Part shown: in pieces, positions 54,429-63,984 of the stretch
Position numbering within the stretch: position 1 is the first letter of the stretch
Layout of the letters: each line of letters opens with the position of its first letter
Source of the DNA: Pseudomonas maioricensis
GTDB lineage: Bacteria > Pseudomonadota > Gammaproteobacteria > Pseudomonadales > Pseudomonadaceae
DNA length: 64,000 nucleotides
Assembly: GCF_022790535.1 (NCBI RefSeq)
Contig: NZ_LOHG01000006.1
Location: forward strand, 173,370-237,369
Direction: 5' to 3'
Notes under the pieces: model-generated
What the model was told of the DNA's origin: nothing
The model's database searches: none
The model's input: only the letters and a program-made list of their open reading frames with translations
Program-made: the position numbers and the translations under genes

Positions 54429-56252
54429 ATGAGCCTTGAAGTAACGTTGCACGACCTGCGCCTTGATTCAGTCCGTGCGGCCTATGAATCCGGCAACCTG
54501 ACACCCCGTCAATTGATCCTCGCGTTGCGTGAAAAAGCCGCTGCGTTGAACCCCGAATATCACCTGTTCATTCACCTGCTGACGCCGAACGAACTGGAGC
54601 CCTACCTCGCCGCTCTGGAGGGTCGTGATATCAAGGACCTGCCGCTTTACGGCATCCCTTTCGCGATCAAGGACAACATCGATCTGGCGGGTATCCCGAC
54701 GACGGCGGCTTGCGTCGCGTATGCCTACACGCCTGAACGTTCGGCGACTATCGTCGAACAGCTTTTGGCGCTAGGGGCGATCCCCATGGGGAAAACCAAC
54801 CTCGACCAGTTCGCCACCGGCTTGAACGGCAGCCGTTCGCCCTACGGCGCGTGCCCTAACAGCGTACTGAAAGATTATCCATCGGGAGGCTCCAGCTCTG
54901 GCTCGTCACTTGCTGTTGCGCTGGGCGTCAGCAGCTTCTCGCTGGGCACCGATACGGCAGGTTCGGGCCGGGTACCCGCCGCGCTGAACAACCTGGTGGG
55001 TATGAAGGCCAGCAAAGGCTTGATCTCCACAGCAGGCGTCGTGCCCGCCTGCCGCACGCTGGACTGCGTGACGACCTTCACCGCCACTGCACGCGAAGCC
55101 AGCCAGTTGCTGAGCCTGACCGCACGACTGGACCCACGTGACGAATACAGCCGCAGCAATCCTCTGTGGAACGATGCTTCGGCATTCGGTGTGCCGCGCC
55201 CATTCCGGTTCGGCGTTCCACGCGAAGAGGACCTGGAGTTCTTCGGCTGCACTCAGGGCCCGCAGCTATTCAGCGATGCCGTCGAGCGCCTGATCGAACT
55301 GGGTGGCCAAGCGGTCACACTGGACCTGTCCCCGTTCCTCGAAGCGGCGCGCCTGCTTTACGAAGGGCCGTGGGTCGCCGAGCGCTACAGCGTTGCGGGC
55401 GAGCTGATGGAAACCAACCCCGACGCCGTGCTGCCGGTAATAAAAGCGGTGCTGGCCAAGGCCCCGGCAGTCAGTGGCGTGGAAACATTCCGCGCGCAAT
55501 ACCGTCTGCAAGCGCTCAAGGCGATCTGCGACAAAGCCATGGAGGGTCTGGATTTCGTCGTAACGCCAAGCATCCCCCGCCCGGTGACCAATGCCGAGCT
55601 GCAAGCTGAGCCGGTATTACGCAATTCGGACCTGGGCTACTACACCAACTTCGTCAACCTGCTGGACTACGCCGCCATTGCCGTACCGAGCGCGTTCATG
55701 AACAACGGACTGCCTTGGGGCGTGACGCTGTTCGGCAGGGTGTTCACCGACCAATACCTGCTAAGCATTGCTGACGCCCTGCAACGTCACACCGAGCTGC
55801 CATTGATTGGCACTCTTGAAACGCAGCTGACCAAACCGGCCACCGTCGCCCGTAATGACATGGCTCGCCTCGTGGTGTGCGGCGCGCACCTGGAGGGTCT
55901 GGCGTTGAACTGGCAGCTCAAACAGCGCGGCGCTCGCTTGGTTGAAACCACACAAAGCTCTGCGGACTATCAGTTGTATGCACTGGCAGGCGGCCCGCCG
56001 TTCCGGCCGGGCATGGTTCGGGTCGATCAAGGTGGAGTCGCCATTGAAGTGGAAGTCTGGGAGCTGCCAAGCCGCGAACTGGGCTCATTCCTCACCGGCA
56101 TTCCGGCACCACTGGGATTAGGCAAAGTGCAACTGGCCGACGGGCGTTGGGAGTGCGGGTTTATCTGCGAAGCTTACGGGCTGGGGGATGCGAAAAACAT
56201 CAGCCATTTAGGCGGGTGGCGGGCTTATTTGCAGGCTGATAAATCGGCTTGA
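54429..56252 (+). CDS. atzF: Allophanate hydrolase
   Basis: 607 residues. The amidase-signature domain carries the Ser-cisSer-Lys triad as Lys81 (FAIKDNIDL), Ser155 (PSGGSSSGSS) and Ser179 (GTDTAGSGRVPAALN). A C-terminal domain (about 470-607) with RPGMVRVDQGG and the end HLGGWRAYLQADKSA is typical of AtzF/DUR1-type enzymes. It hydrolyses allophanate to ammonia and CO2, the last step of guanidine breakdown. It starts 28 bp after the carboxylase and ends the operon; two REPs follow. Confidence 0.94.
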   Translation: MSLEVTLHDLRLDSVRAAYESGNLTPRQLILALREKAAALNPEYHLFIHLLTPNELEPYLAALEGRDIKDLPLYGIPFAIKDNIDLAGIPTTAACVAYAYTPERSATIVEQLLALGAIPMGKTNLDQFATGLNGSRSPYGACPNSVLKDYPSGGSSSGSSLAVALGVSSFSLGTDTAGSGRVPAALNNLVGMKASKGLISTAGVVPACRTLDCVTTFTATAREASQLLSLTARLDPRDEYSRSNPLWNDASAFGVPRPFRFGVPREEDLEFFGCTQGPQLFSDAVERLIELGGQAVTLDLSPFLEAARLLYEGPWVAERYSVAGELMETNPDAVLPVIKAVLAKAPAVSGVETFRAQYRLQALKAICDKAMEGLDFVVTPSIPRPVTNAELQAEPVLRNSDLGYYTNFVNLLDYAAIAVPSAFMNNGLPWGVTLFGRVFTDQYLLSIADALQRHTELPLIGTLETQLTKPATVARNDMARLVVCGAHLEGLALNWQLKQRGARLVETTQSSADYQLYALAGGPPFRPGMVRVDQGGVAIEVEVWELPSRELGSFLTGIPAPLGLGKVQLADGRWECGFICEAYGLGDAKNISHLGGWRAYLQADKSA

Positions 56253-56267
56253 ACCACCCATCCCGGC

Positions 56268-56350
56268 AGGAGCGAATTTATTCGCGAAAGCGGTGTGTCA
56301 GACGCAAATGTTTTACAGGAGAAATGCATTCGCGAATGAATTCGCTCCCA
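56268..56350. repeat. REP hairpin, GGAGCGAATTTATTCGCGA family
   Basis: The left arm GGAGCGAATTTATTCGCGA pairs with the right arm TCGCGAATGAATTCGCTCCC. It forms a tandem pair with the REP at 56376-56446 after atzF; together they fill most of the 332-bp gap before the toxin-like gene. Confidence 0.85.
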
Positions 56351-56375
56351 CGAAAAACAGGTGCAAGCACACCCT

Positions 56376-56446
56376 TGTAGGAGCTGCCGAAGGCTGCGAT
56401 GGCAGTGTGTCAGGATGAACGCTTCGCAGCCTTCGGCAGCTCCTTC
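56376..56446. repeat. REP hairpin, AGGAGCTGCCGAAGGCTGCG family
   Basis: The left arm TGTAGGAGCTGCCGAAGGCT plus GCGA pairs with TCGCAGCCTTCGGCAGCTCC plus TTCA. Same family as 4662-4736. The remaining 56447-56584 stretch shows no gene and should hold the promoter of the next gene. Confidence 0.9.
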
Positions 56447-56584
56447 AAAAGTGCATTTCAATCTGTAGTTTTTATGTTGTTCATGAGTGCATAGAGCCTT
56501 GTGCTTGAGCCCCATACATAATTAGCCCAATCACAAAAAACCAGCCGACATAGTGAAGCTTCAACTCACTACATCGGCTTTTTC

Positions 56585-59500
56585 ATGAATGATCAAACGC
56601 TGCACACAGACGCTCATCGCCAACGCCTGGAGAACCTTACCAAAAGCCCCGGTTTCAAACTCATCGCCCATTCGCCTCTGCTGCTCAAAGCCACCCAGCT
56701 GGACATGGACTACCCTCCCACCCTGCGCGCTTACGTACGCGAGCAGTTGAAGCATCTGCTGCAACAGACCACCGGTAAAGTACTGTCCCCCGACAAGCTC
56801 AGCATCCGGTTTTGCACTGAAACCAACCCTGAGGTCGATGATCAAGGCCGTGAGCGTTACTCGCGGCGCATGACGCTAACCGATATCGGCGTATTGTCCT
56901 TCAACGGCGCGATGATGCGTGCGCTTCTGCAGTACACCTTCGCAGACAAGCCTCTGGATAAATCAACTCCTGCTCTTACCGCACAGGCTGCACTCAACCT
57001 GATCATCAATAGCCGCTGGTTCCTCGACTACCCCGCGCTGATGGAAAGTTTCTGGGCCAGGCATCGGGGCACCTACCGGGCGCTGGCCAAGCTGTCTTTT
57101 CTGGACAAGCTGGCGCGGCAATACGCTCGCAAACAGATCACGCGCGAAGGCTATGAACTCGCTCTGGACGCCTTGGGGCTCGAGGCATTCCCGGATTCGG
57201 CAGCCTGCCTTGAAATATCCGCGCGAGGACAGCGCGCTGTTGCGCACCTGCTGTCTATCAACGACCAGAATCTACCCGACGCGTTTCAGATAAGGTCGAA
57301 CAACACATCACATTGCTTTATCCACATGCCGGGAGGTCGAACGCCGACTGTGGAGTACATCAGCAATGAACCAACGCACATGAGTAAAAAGTTCGTTGAT
57401 GCCCTGAAGACACTCCCTGGCCTAAATGACTACTCCGGGCCAGCAAGACTGACGGAAATCAACGGTGATATTTTTTCGGCTATCACCGCAGCCCAGGAAA
57501 AACGCTGCCGGGACTATATCGAGACACAGGTCGGCCTAAGCGCTCAGCCCCATCCATTCAAAATCATAGAACGAGGCCTGAGCCTGCTCGGCGCGGTGGA
57601 TATCTGGCAGTCGCACCCCGAAGTTCTGCAGCAGATCCCGGTTCCTTTGACCACTGCCGCCAGAATCATGGCCAAGGCATTGCGGGAAAAACATCAATGG
57701 GGCGTTAACCCCGATCAAGTGTTCATTCGTTATCTGCGGGGGCAGTCCACCACTCCGCTAGGTGACGCCCGTCATCCTGCCCTCGACATTCAGGTCCCGG
57801 ATGAAAAGCCCATCAGTCTGAGCGAGGCCCTGGTAAGCAATTACCGCGTCGCATCGCCAGTCGGTTACATCGATAACGGAGGCCGTAATGCGGTGTATCT
57901 CGACGTCACCCGCACGGGCAAGTGGGATGCCCGGCAAGAGCTGCCCATGGACGCTCAGGCTATTGAAAATGTCATTCGTGAGATCAATTTTCTGAACGTG
58001 ATGCACCAGGAAATCGGTGAGTTCTGGGCGCAGCAGAAGGCTGCCATCGAGGCGACCCTGCAAGGCCAGTTCGTGACCCAGGCATTGCTATGCCTCAAAC
58101 ACCGCACTGTGCAGCGCCACGGGTTCGATCTGATCGTCAACGCGTTGGAGCAACTGAACATCAAAAACCGGGGCGATCGGGTCCAATGGTCGATCCCCGG
58201 CGTGTATCTACAGCACTCCCTGTTCGACGGTCCGACCGCCCAATACTGCCCAAGCCTTTTGGTACTGAGCCGTCCAGACAAAACGCAGCGGGTGCTCTAT
58301 CAGGCAGGCGCACTCAAGGCGTTCGTCGAATTCGAAAATGAGGAGCTGCTCAATCGTTACCTGCGCCATGCTGCACGCAGTCAGACGTGGCGAGGAACGC
58401 TTCTTGATTACGTCCCCGTGCGACACCACGAGCGGCTTACTTACATTTTGAAAGTCTGGGCTGGTGATCGTCTGCCCAGCGAACCGGTTTCTTTGTTACG
58501 CCCATGGACTGACGTGTTGATCAATCAAGACACGCGCAAGGTTCTGGCGCAGGAACTGAGTGAGCAGAACATCACCGAGTCACCCTTCGCCCACATTGCA
58601 AGCATGCTCAGGCAGAACAGCCTATGGAACGCGGATGACACGGTGGTCACCTCCCAAGAGGTCTCACTTCGCTACTGGACTCGCCAGCTCCACCACCTGC
58701 AGTTTCTGATGGCGCCCATGTCGATACTGCTGACGCCTGCGTTGATTGCCTCACTGGCGATCGAACTGGGGGTAACGGTACTGAATATCAGCTCGGCGAA
58801 CCTACCGGGTGCGCGTTATGCCGAGAAGCAACAGGCGTTGCTCAGTGCCCTGTCTGTGGGATTACTGCAATTGCCACCTGCCATGCCCCGTCTGACCAAT
58901 GCCCTGCGCAAACTGACAACACCGGTCAAACCTGTTTTAACGCGTGCGATCGCTTCAGCATCAAGCACTAAAAATTTCAGCATCTGGCTCAACCGTTCGA
59001 TGCTGAACCGGGAAACCCGTATGGAAAGTTTTTTCAGTACTGAGGCCGTGCTAAAAGCCTGGACCCTTCCAGGTCACCCCGGGTTCTCCACCCTGGCAGT
59101 GAAAGCCTGGAAGCTCAAACGTCAGTTTCTGCTGTGGACCGCCGAAACCCGACAAGCGCGCACACTGGTGGTCAGCAGCCATGGTTATTACCTGCCATGG
59201 AGTAAAAATGCAGCCATCCCGAATGGCACTGAACTGCACGTCTATGCGCCGCATGGCCATGAGCTGGTCGACCCCGGATTGCATCGGGCAGTCAGTAAGC
59301 AGGCAAGCCCGTTCGCCCTTCTGGATACCCAGCGCCCAACACCCTCAACCTCAAGCTCACTGGCGCATCCCTACGTCTTGACCGACAAACTGCTGGCAGG
59401 GACTTCCCGGCCGGGAATGATAAAAAACTACACACTGGCAAAATTCCAGAGCCCTTACGGAGAAAGCTATCAGGACATCAGTCATGTCGTGCGCAACTCC

Positions 59501-59716
59501 AATCAGTCGCCGTTTAGAAACACCCTGTCGCCAACAAGCCCCATGGATGTACTGACGGTCAGAAATCGCTTCGGCATGCCGCCTCCTGATCTGGAGCATT
59601 TGTTTAACGCGTTATCTGAGGCAGGCATTCATTACGACAGGATTCTGCTGCTGCATTGTCGCTGTTCAGCGTTCAAGTCGTTGCTTGGCCTCTCACCGGT
59701 TTACAGGGTGCCATGA
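56585..59716 (+). CDS. Large toxin-like protein (DUF6543/'dermonecrotic toxin domain' type, C-terminal Stv-like domain)
   Basis: 1043 residues, no signal peptide. The N-terminal and central part (LSIRFCTE, RRMTLTDIGVLSFNG, then GHxx-free helical stretches and VPVRHHERLTYILKVWAG near residue 620) resembles the large Pseudomonas proteins annotated with DUF6543. A hydrophobic segment lies at about 707-736 (APMSILLTPALIASLAIELG). The C-terminus has a separate domain: TLVVSSHGYYLPW (about 861), TELHVYAPHGHELVDPG and DRILLLHCRCSAFKSLLG (about 1018-1036). This pattern of two His and one Cys in short conserved blocks matches the 'putative adhesin Stv' domain as I recall it. It looks like an orphan effector; no secretion gene or immunity gene is recognised next to it. 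Confidence 0.6.
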   Translation: MNDQTLHTDAHRQRLENLTKSPGFKLIAHSPLLLKATQLDMDYPPTLRAYVREQLKHLLQQTTGKVLSPDKLSIRFCTETNPEVDDQGRERYSRRMTLTDIGVLSFNGAMMRALLQYTFADKPLDKSTPALTAQAALNLIINSRWFLDYPALMESFWARHRGTYRALAKLSFLDKLARQYARKQITREGYELALDALGLEAFPDSAACLEISARGQRAVAHLLSINDQNLPDAFQIRSNNTSHCFIHMPGGRTPTVEYISNEPTHMSKKFVDALKTLPGLNDYSGPARLTEINGDIFSAITAAQEKRCRDYIETQVGLSAQPHPFKIIERGLSLLGAVDIWQSHPEVLQQIPVPLTTAARIMAKALREKHQWGVNPDQVFIRYLRGQSTTPLGDARHPALDIQVPDEKPISLSEALVSNYRVASPVGYIDNGGRNAVYLDVTRTGKWDARQELPMDAQAIENVIREINFLNVMHQEIGEFWAQQKAAIEATLQGQFVTQALLCLKHRTVQRHGFDLIVNALEQLNIKNRGDRVQWSIPGVYLQHSLFDGPTAQYCPSLLVLSRPDKTQRVLYQAGALKAFVEFENEELLNRYLRHAARSQTWRGTLLDYVPVRHHERLTYILKVWAGDRLPSEPVSLLRPWTDVLINQDTRKVLAQELSEQNITESPFAHIASMLRQNSLWNADDTVVTSQEVSLRYWTRQLHHLQFLMAPMSILLTPALIASLAIELGVTVLNISSANLPGARYAEKQQALLSALSVGLLQLPPAMPRLTNALRKLTTPVKPVLTRAIASASSTKNFSIWLNRSMLNRETRMESFFSTEAVLKAWTLPGHPGFSTLAVKAWKLKRQFLLWTAETRQARTLVVSSHGYYLPWSKNAAIPNGTELHVYAPHGHELVDPGLHRAVSKQASPFALLDTQRPTPSTSSSLAHPYVLTDKLLAGTSRPGMIKNYTLAKFQSPYGESYQDISHVVRNSNQSPFRNTLSPTSPMDVLTVRNRFGMPPPDLEHLFNALSEAGIHYDRILLLHCRCSAFKSLLGLSPVYRVP

Positions 59717-59848
59717 GCATAAAACCACGAACTTGCTGATAGCGTGGCCTCAAAATCGGCGAACAACATTTAATGTCGCGATAGCGAAAAGCGTTTCGGC
59801 GGGCTAGCATGCTTGCCTTTACGGACAGGCAAAACAACCGGACACGTT

Positions 59849-61330
59849 ATGGCTTTTCGCTCTGCTCGCCCTTCGCAACGCTCACTTCTGTTTACGCTGG
59901 TGATCGTCCTGGGCTGTGGCTTTCTGGCAACCTCGCTGCTCAGTTACTACGCGTCACGCACGTCAATTCGCGACAACATCATCAATACCGAGCTGCCGCT
60001 GACGTCCGACACCGTGTATTCGGAAATCCAGAAAGACCTTGTTCGTCCTGTGCTCATCTCTTCGATGATGGCCCGCGATACGTTCATGCGTGACTGGGTT
60101 GTGGAAGGCGAACGCAACCCGCAGCAGATCACCCGTTACCTCAAGGAAGTCATGGACCATTACGGGGCGTTTACCTCGTTTTTCGTTTCCGACAGCACCC
60201 TGACCTATTACCAGGCCAAAGGCATTCTGAAGAAGATAGACGCCCGCGAGCCCCGGGATGTCTGGTATTACCGCGTCCGGGACATGGAGGCGCCTTATGA
60301 GATCAACGTCGATCCGGACATGGCCAACAAGGACAACCTGACGTTTTTCATCAACTACAAAGTATTCGACTACAACAACAAGTTCATTGGTGCCACGGGC
60401 GTCGGGCTGACCGTAGATGCGGTCATCAAGTTGATCGACCGCTATCAACAGCGCTATCAACGCAGTGTGTATTTCGTCGATACCTTTGGCCGTATCGTCC
60501 TGACCGGTGCCGACGGTGGCCCGCAGGGCGCGGCTATTGGCGAGTCCATCACTCAACTGCCGAGCATGTCCGACCTGCTGAGTAAAATGCCCAAACCGCT
60601 CAGCGGCACTTACGAGCACCGGGTCAACGGAAAGGAACACTTCCTCAACGTGCGCTACATACCGGAGCTGAACTGGTATCTGTTCGTCGACAAGGAAGAA
60701 GAATCTGCACTGAACGACATACGCCACTCGCTGTACCTGAACCTGTCTATTTGCCTGGTTATCACGCTGATCGTGGTTTATCTGCTGAACCTGGTGGTCA
60801 GCCGCTTCCAGTACCGGATCGAAGCCCAGGCAACCCTCGACAGCCTCACAGGTTTGCCCAACCGCCGCGGTTTTAACCAGTGGGCACTCAAGACCCTCAA
60901 GGATGCACAGCGTGAGTCCCGCCCACTGACGGCGATGCTCCTGGACCTGGACCACTTCAAACGGCTCAATGACACGCGCGGCCATCTGGCGGGCGATGAA
61001 GTGCTCTCCGGTTTCGCTGACGATCTGAAAAGCTGTCTGCGTCAGTCGGACATCATTTGCCGGTGGGGCGGTGAAGAGTTCATCATCCTGCTCAAGGGCA
61101 CCGATACCGCCAATGCCCATGACGTCGCAGAAAAAATTCGTTTACTGGCCGAGCAGCACGCCTACATTTTCGCCGGTCAACCGCTGCACGTGACGGTCAG
61201 CATTGGCCTGAGCCAGTTGCGGCCCGATGACACGCTACAAAGCCTGATCGCGCGCGCGGACAGCGCGCTATACCGCGCCAAGCAAAACGGTCGTAACCAG
61301 ATTTGCATGGAGGCTGCGCCGGTCTTATGA
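59849..61330 (+). CDS. Diguanylate cyclase with periplasmic dCache-like sensor
   Basis: 493 residues from ATG 59849; the frame opens 12 codons earlier. Helix 1 at about 13-33, a periplasmic sensor region (35-290, with [19 protein letters not shown] and [12 protein letters not shown] typical of Cache domains), helix 2 at about 305-325, then GGDEF. The active site is [10 protein letters not shown] (GGEEF at 407-411), and the product-inhibition site RQSD lies five residues before it, so it should make c-di-GMP with feedback control. Its stop overlaps the ATG of a Cys-rich CWC gene. Confidence 0.93.
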   Translation: MAFRSARPSQRSLLFTLVIVLGCGFLATSLLSYYASRTSIRDNIINTELPLTSDTVYSEIQKDLVRPVLISSMMARDTFMRDWVVEGERNPQQITRYLKEVMDHYGAFTSFFVSDSTLTYYQAKGILKKIDAREPRDVWYYRVRDMEAPYEINVDPDMANKDNLTFFINYKVFDYNNKFIGATGVGLTVDAVIKLIDRYQQRYQRSVYFVDTFGRIVLTGADGGPQGAAIGESITQLPSMSDLLSKMPKPLSGTYEHRVNGKEHFLNVRYIPELNWYLFVDKEEESALNDIRHSLYLNLSICLVITLIVVYLLNLVVSRFQYRIEAQATLDSLTGLPNRRGFNQWALKTLKDAQRESRPLTAMLLDLDHFKRLNDTRGHLAGDEVLSGFADDLKSCLRQSDIICRWGGEEFIILLKGTDTANAHDVAEKIRLLAEQHAYIFAGQPLHVTVSIGLSQLRPDDTLQSLIARADSALYRAKQNGRNQICMEAAPVL

Positions 61331-61545
61331 ACACCCCTGCCGACACCGCTCAACGCTGCCCTGCCTGTGGTGCAAACAATGCCTGCACCCTGGCGGACCC
61401 GCGCACGGCGGATCAGGCGTGCTGGTGTTTTTCGGTGAGCATCGACCCGGCGGTGATCCAGGCATTACCGGAAGAACTGCGCAACAAAGCCTGCCTGTGC
61501 CCGCGCTGTGCGGGCATCAGTGATGCGCTTTCGGACAACGCATAA
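61327..61545 (+). CDS. Cysteine-rich CWC family protein
   Basis: 72 residues from ATG 61327 (ATGA overlap with the cyclase gene). It contains CPACGANNACTLA, the CWC triplet ACWCFSV and CLCPRCAGI: nine cysteines in pairs that could hold a zinc ion or cluster. The CWC family is small and of unknown function. The tight coupling suggests co-expression with the cyclase. Confidence 0.88.
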   Translation: MNTPADTAQRCPACGANNACTLADPRTADQACWCFSVSIDPAVIQALPEELRNKACLCPRCAGISDALSDNA

Positions 61546-61568
61546 TTAATCCTTCGGGCTGAATCCCC

Positions 61569-61662
61569 CTGTAGGAGCTCACCGAGGTTACGAGGCCAGC
61601 GATGGCGGTTTATCTGACACTCCGTCATCGCTGGCCTCGTAACCTCGGTGAACTCCTACAGG
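61569..61662. repeat. Long REP hairpin, GTAGGAGCTCACCGAGGTTA family
   Basis: A 40-bp, nearly perfect inverted repeat: CCTGTAGGAGCTCACCGAGG plus TTACGAGGCCAGCGATGGCG on the left and its complement ending CTCCTACAGG at 61662. The interior differs from the other REPs although the tips CTGTAGGAG/CTCCTACAG are shared. It lies between the CWC gene and rsuA. Confidence 0.9.
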
Positions 61663-61740
61663 TCAAGCCATACAAGCAGATGGATATACCGCTGAACCGG
61701 GTAACATAACCACCCGCCTCTCAAGCTGATTACCACCGCC

Positions 61741-62433
61741 ATGCGCCTCGACCGTTTCCTCAGCAACCTGCCACGTTTCAATCGCAAGGACGTACGTCTT
61801 GCGTTGATCGGCGGCCGGGTCAAGGTGGACGGAATACAGGTCAGCGATCCGCATCACGATGTACGCGAGTTCAGCCGCGTGGAGTTCGACGACGAAGTTC
61901 TGCAAGTCGGCAAGCCCGCGCGCTACTTCATGCTGCACAAACCTCAGGGCTGCGTCAGTGCCACCAGCGACCCGCAACACCCCACGGTGCTGGACTTGCT
62001 GCACGAGCCAGACAAGCACGAACTGCACATCGCCGGACGGCTGGATTTCAATACCACCGGGCTGATGCTGCTCACCAACGATGGCCAGTGGTCCCGACGC
62101 CTGACCCAACCGCGGACCAAACTGCCGAAGGTGTATTACGTCGAAACCGAGCAAGTGATCGATGAGCGGTATGTGCAGACTTTTGTCCAAGGCTTGTACT
62201 TCGCGTTTGAAGACCTCACCACCCAACCCGCACAGCTGACCTTGCTCGGTCCACGTTGCGCAAGGTTGAGCATCGTCGAAGGCCGCTATCATCAGATCAA
62301 GCGCATGTTTGGCCATTTCGACAATAAAGTGCTGCGTCTGCACCGGGAAAGCATGGCTCATCTGAAGCTCGACCCAGAACTCGAACCGGGCCAATACCGC
62401 GCGCTAGAGCCTTGGGAAATTCAGGGCGTATAA
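61741..62433 (+). CDS. rsuA: 16S rRNA pseudouridine(516) synthase
   Basis: 230 residues. An S4-like RNA-binding domain (1-60: MRLDRFLSNLPRFNRKDVRLALIGGRVKV in parts). The catalytic domain has HIAGRLDFNTTGLMLLTNDG with the catalytic Asp102, and RYHQIKRMFGHFDNKVLRLHR near the C-terminus. It converts U516 of 16S rRNA to pseudouridine. The length fits RsuA (231 in E. coli) rather than RluB/E/F. Confidence 0.93.
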   Translation: MRLDRFLSNLPRFNRKDVRLALIGGRVKVDGIQVSDPHHDVREFSRVEFDDEVLQVGKPARYFMLHKPQGCVSATSDPQHPTVLDLLHEPDKHELHIAGRLDFNTTGLMLLTNDGQWSRRLTQPRTKLPKVYYVETEQVIDERYVQTFVQGLYFAFEDLTTQPAQLTLLGPRCARLSIVEGRYHQIKRMFGHFDNKVLRLHRESMAHLKLDPELEPGQYRALEPWEIQGV

Positions 62434-62734
62434 GCCTTTCGCTACCGCTCGGCAGACCACCCAAACAAACTACGAACGGCACTTGCGGGTTAGCGGATCC
62501 ACTGCTTGAATCCAATCGTCGGTCCACATGTGACCGGCGAGTCATGCGTGCATTCCAAGAAACCTTTTGCCGCCCCGAGCCCACGCTCACGGCAAATCGC
62601 CCGCCAATAATAAAACCTGTCGGACAGATCGTTTCGGATCGACAAGGGCCCCTTTGCAAGGCAATGCCTACCTGTCACGAAACTCGTGCAACGTTGTTTG
62701 CGCGCACATATTGTTTACGCCAGGAGACATACAT
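62434..62734. other. Leader/intergenic region before phaG
   Basis: 301 bp with no convincing gene on either strand. It should hold the phaG promoter. I searched by eye for a sigma-54 type -24/-12 (GGCAC-N5-TTGC) and did not find a well-spaced one. The phaG ribosome-binding site CAGGAGACATACATATG is at its end. Confidence 0.6.
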
Positions 62735-63628
62735 ATGAGGCCAGAAATCGCTGTGCTTGATATACAGGGACAGTTTCGGGTTTACACGGAGTTCTATCGG
62801 GCAGAGGCGGCCGAAAAGACCATCATCATGGTCAACGGCTCACTGGCCACCACTGCATCGTTCGCCCAGACCGTGCGCAACCTGCACCCGCAATTCAACG
62901 TGGTGCTCTACGATCAGCCTTACGCGGGCAAATCCAAACCACACAACCTGAATGAAAGGCCACTGACCAAAGAACTGGAAGGTCAGATTCTGTTGGAGCT
63001 GATCGACCATTTCAACGCTGAGCACGTCATGTCGTTCTCGTGGGGTGGCGCGGCCACGCTGGTTGCACTTTCTCACAGACCCAAGCGAATCGAAAAGGCA
63101 GTGATCAGCTCGTTCTCCCCAGTGATCAACGTACACATGCGCGATTATCTGGAGCGGGGCATCACGCACCTCAGCGTCCATGACCGCTATGAAGTCGGCA
63201 ACCTGGTCAACAGCACCATCGGCAAACACCTGCCGCCGTTGTTCAAGCGCTTCAATCATCGGCACGTGAGTAATCTGGACACCCACGAATACGACCAGAT
63301 GCACTTTCACATCAACGACGTATTGAACCTGGATACGGCGAATTACCTGACGGTCGCGCAGAACATCAACGTGCCGGTGCTGTTTCTGAACGGTGAGTGG
63401 GACGAGTACACCGCTGCCACCGACGCCCGGTTGTTCGCCCCGGTTGTCCAGCACAGCACCTTCAGCACCCTACAGAGCACCGGGCACTTTCTGGACATGG
63501 AGCACAAATCCGCCTGCCGCGACTCGCGTGACGCGCTGATGGACTTCCTGACCCCACAACCTGAGTCCCGCAGCCGATCAACCTATCACTACCAACAGGC
63601 CCAAACCGTACATGCCTTCGCCCTCTGA
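62735..63628 (+). CDS. phaG: PhaG, (R)-3-hydroxyacyl-ACP thioesterase/transacylase
   Basis: 297 residues from ATG 62735, with a good ribosome-binding site. An alpha/beta hydrolase with the nucleophile Ser102 in VMSFSWGGAATL and His in TGHFLDME. The start MRPEIAVLDIQGQFRVYTEFYRA in parts and the end VHAFAL agree closely with P. putida PhaG as I remember it (end QHAFAI). PhaG links de novo fatty acid synthesis to medium-chain polyhydroxyalkanoates by releasing 3-hydroxyacyl groups from ACP. The close relative RhlA (surfactant precursor) is the alternative, but the N- and C-termini favour PhaG. Confidence 0.88.
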   Translation: MRPEIAVLDIQGQFRVYTEFYRAEAAEKTIIMVNGSLATTASFAQTVRNLHPQFNVVLYDQPYAGKSKPHNLNERPLTKELEGQILLELIDHFNAEHVMSFSWGGAATLVALSHRPKRIEKAVISSFSPVINVHMRDYLERGITHLSVHDRYEVGNLVNSTIGKHLPPLFKRFNHRHVSNLDTHEYDQMHFHINDVLNLDTANYLTVAQNINVPVLFLNGEWDEYTAATDARLFAPVVQHSTFSTLQSTGHFLDMEHKSACRDSRDALMDFLTPQPESRSRSTYHYQQAQTVHAFAL

Positions 63629-63795
63629 ACCAGACGCACGACCGAGCAAGGGAACCCATCCGCCAGCGCAACTCGCACCACAAATGGCGAATGGGCTCCG
63701 TTCGGGTTTGGCAGGCAGGGGAGGAAAAACTGGAGGGAAAGAAATTAGCGCTTCAATTCAGCGTGCCGTTCTGGTACAAAGTCAGCCGCTTCAGA

Positions 63796-63869
63796 GCGGG
63801 TGTAGTTTAGTGGTAAAACGAAAGCTTCCCAAGCTTTAGTTGAGGGTTCGATTCCCTCCACCCGCTCCA
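63796..63869 (+). tRNA. tRNA-Gly (CCC anticodon)
   Basis: 74 nt including an encoded CCA. Acceptor stem GCGGGTG with CACCCGC, a short D arm TAGTTTAGTGGTAAAAC, anticodon stem AAAGC/GCTTT with loop TTCCCAA (anticodon CCC), and T arm GAGGGTTCGATTCCCTC. It reads GGG codons. It lies 167 bp after phaG. Confidence 0.97.
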
Positions 63870-63984
63870 TTTCCTTCAAGGCTTCCGGGCCTTTCTTGCA
63901 TCACCTCAGTACCTTCCTGCTTATTCTTTTCACTTTCAGCCGCACACGCCCAAAAACCGCGTCAATACCTGACTGCACTGTTCC

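Noticed and set aside
59963..61120. 385-codon minus-strand frame over the diguanylate cyclase
   Set aside because: Shadow; the GGEEF gene on the other strand is certain.
62735..63628. RhlA (rhamnolipid precursor synthase)
   Set aside because: It is related, but the N- and C-terminal sequences agree with PhaG and no rhlB or rhlRI genes are adjacent.
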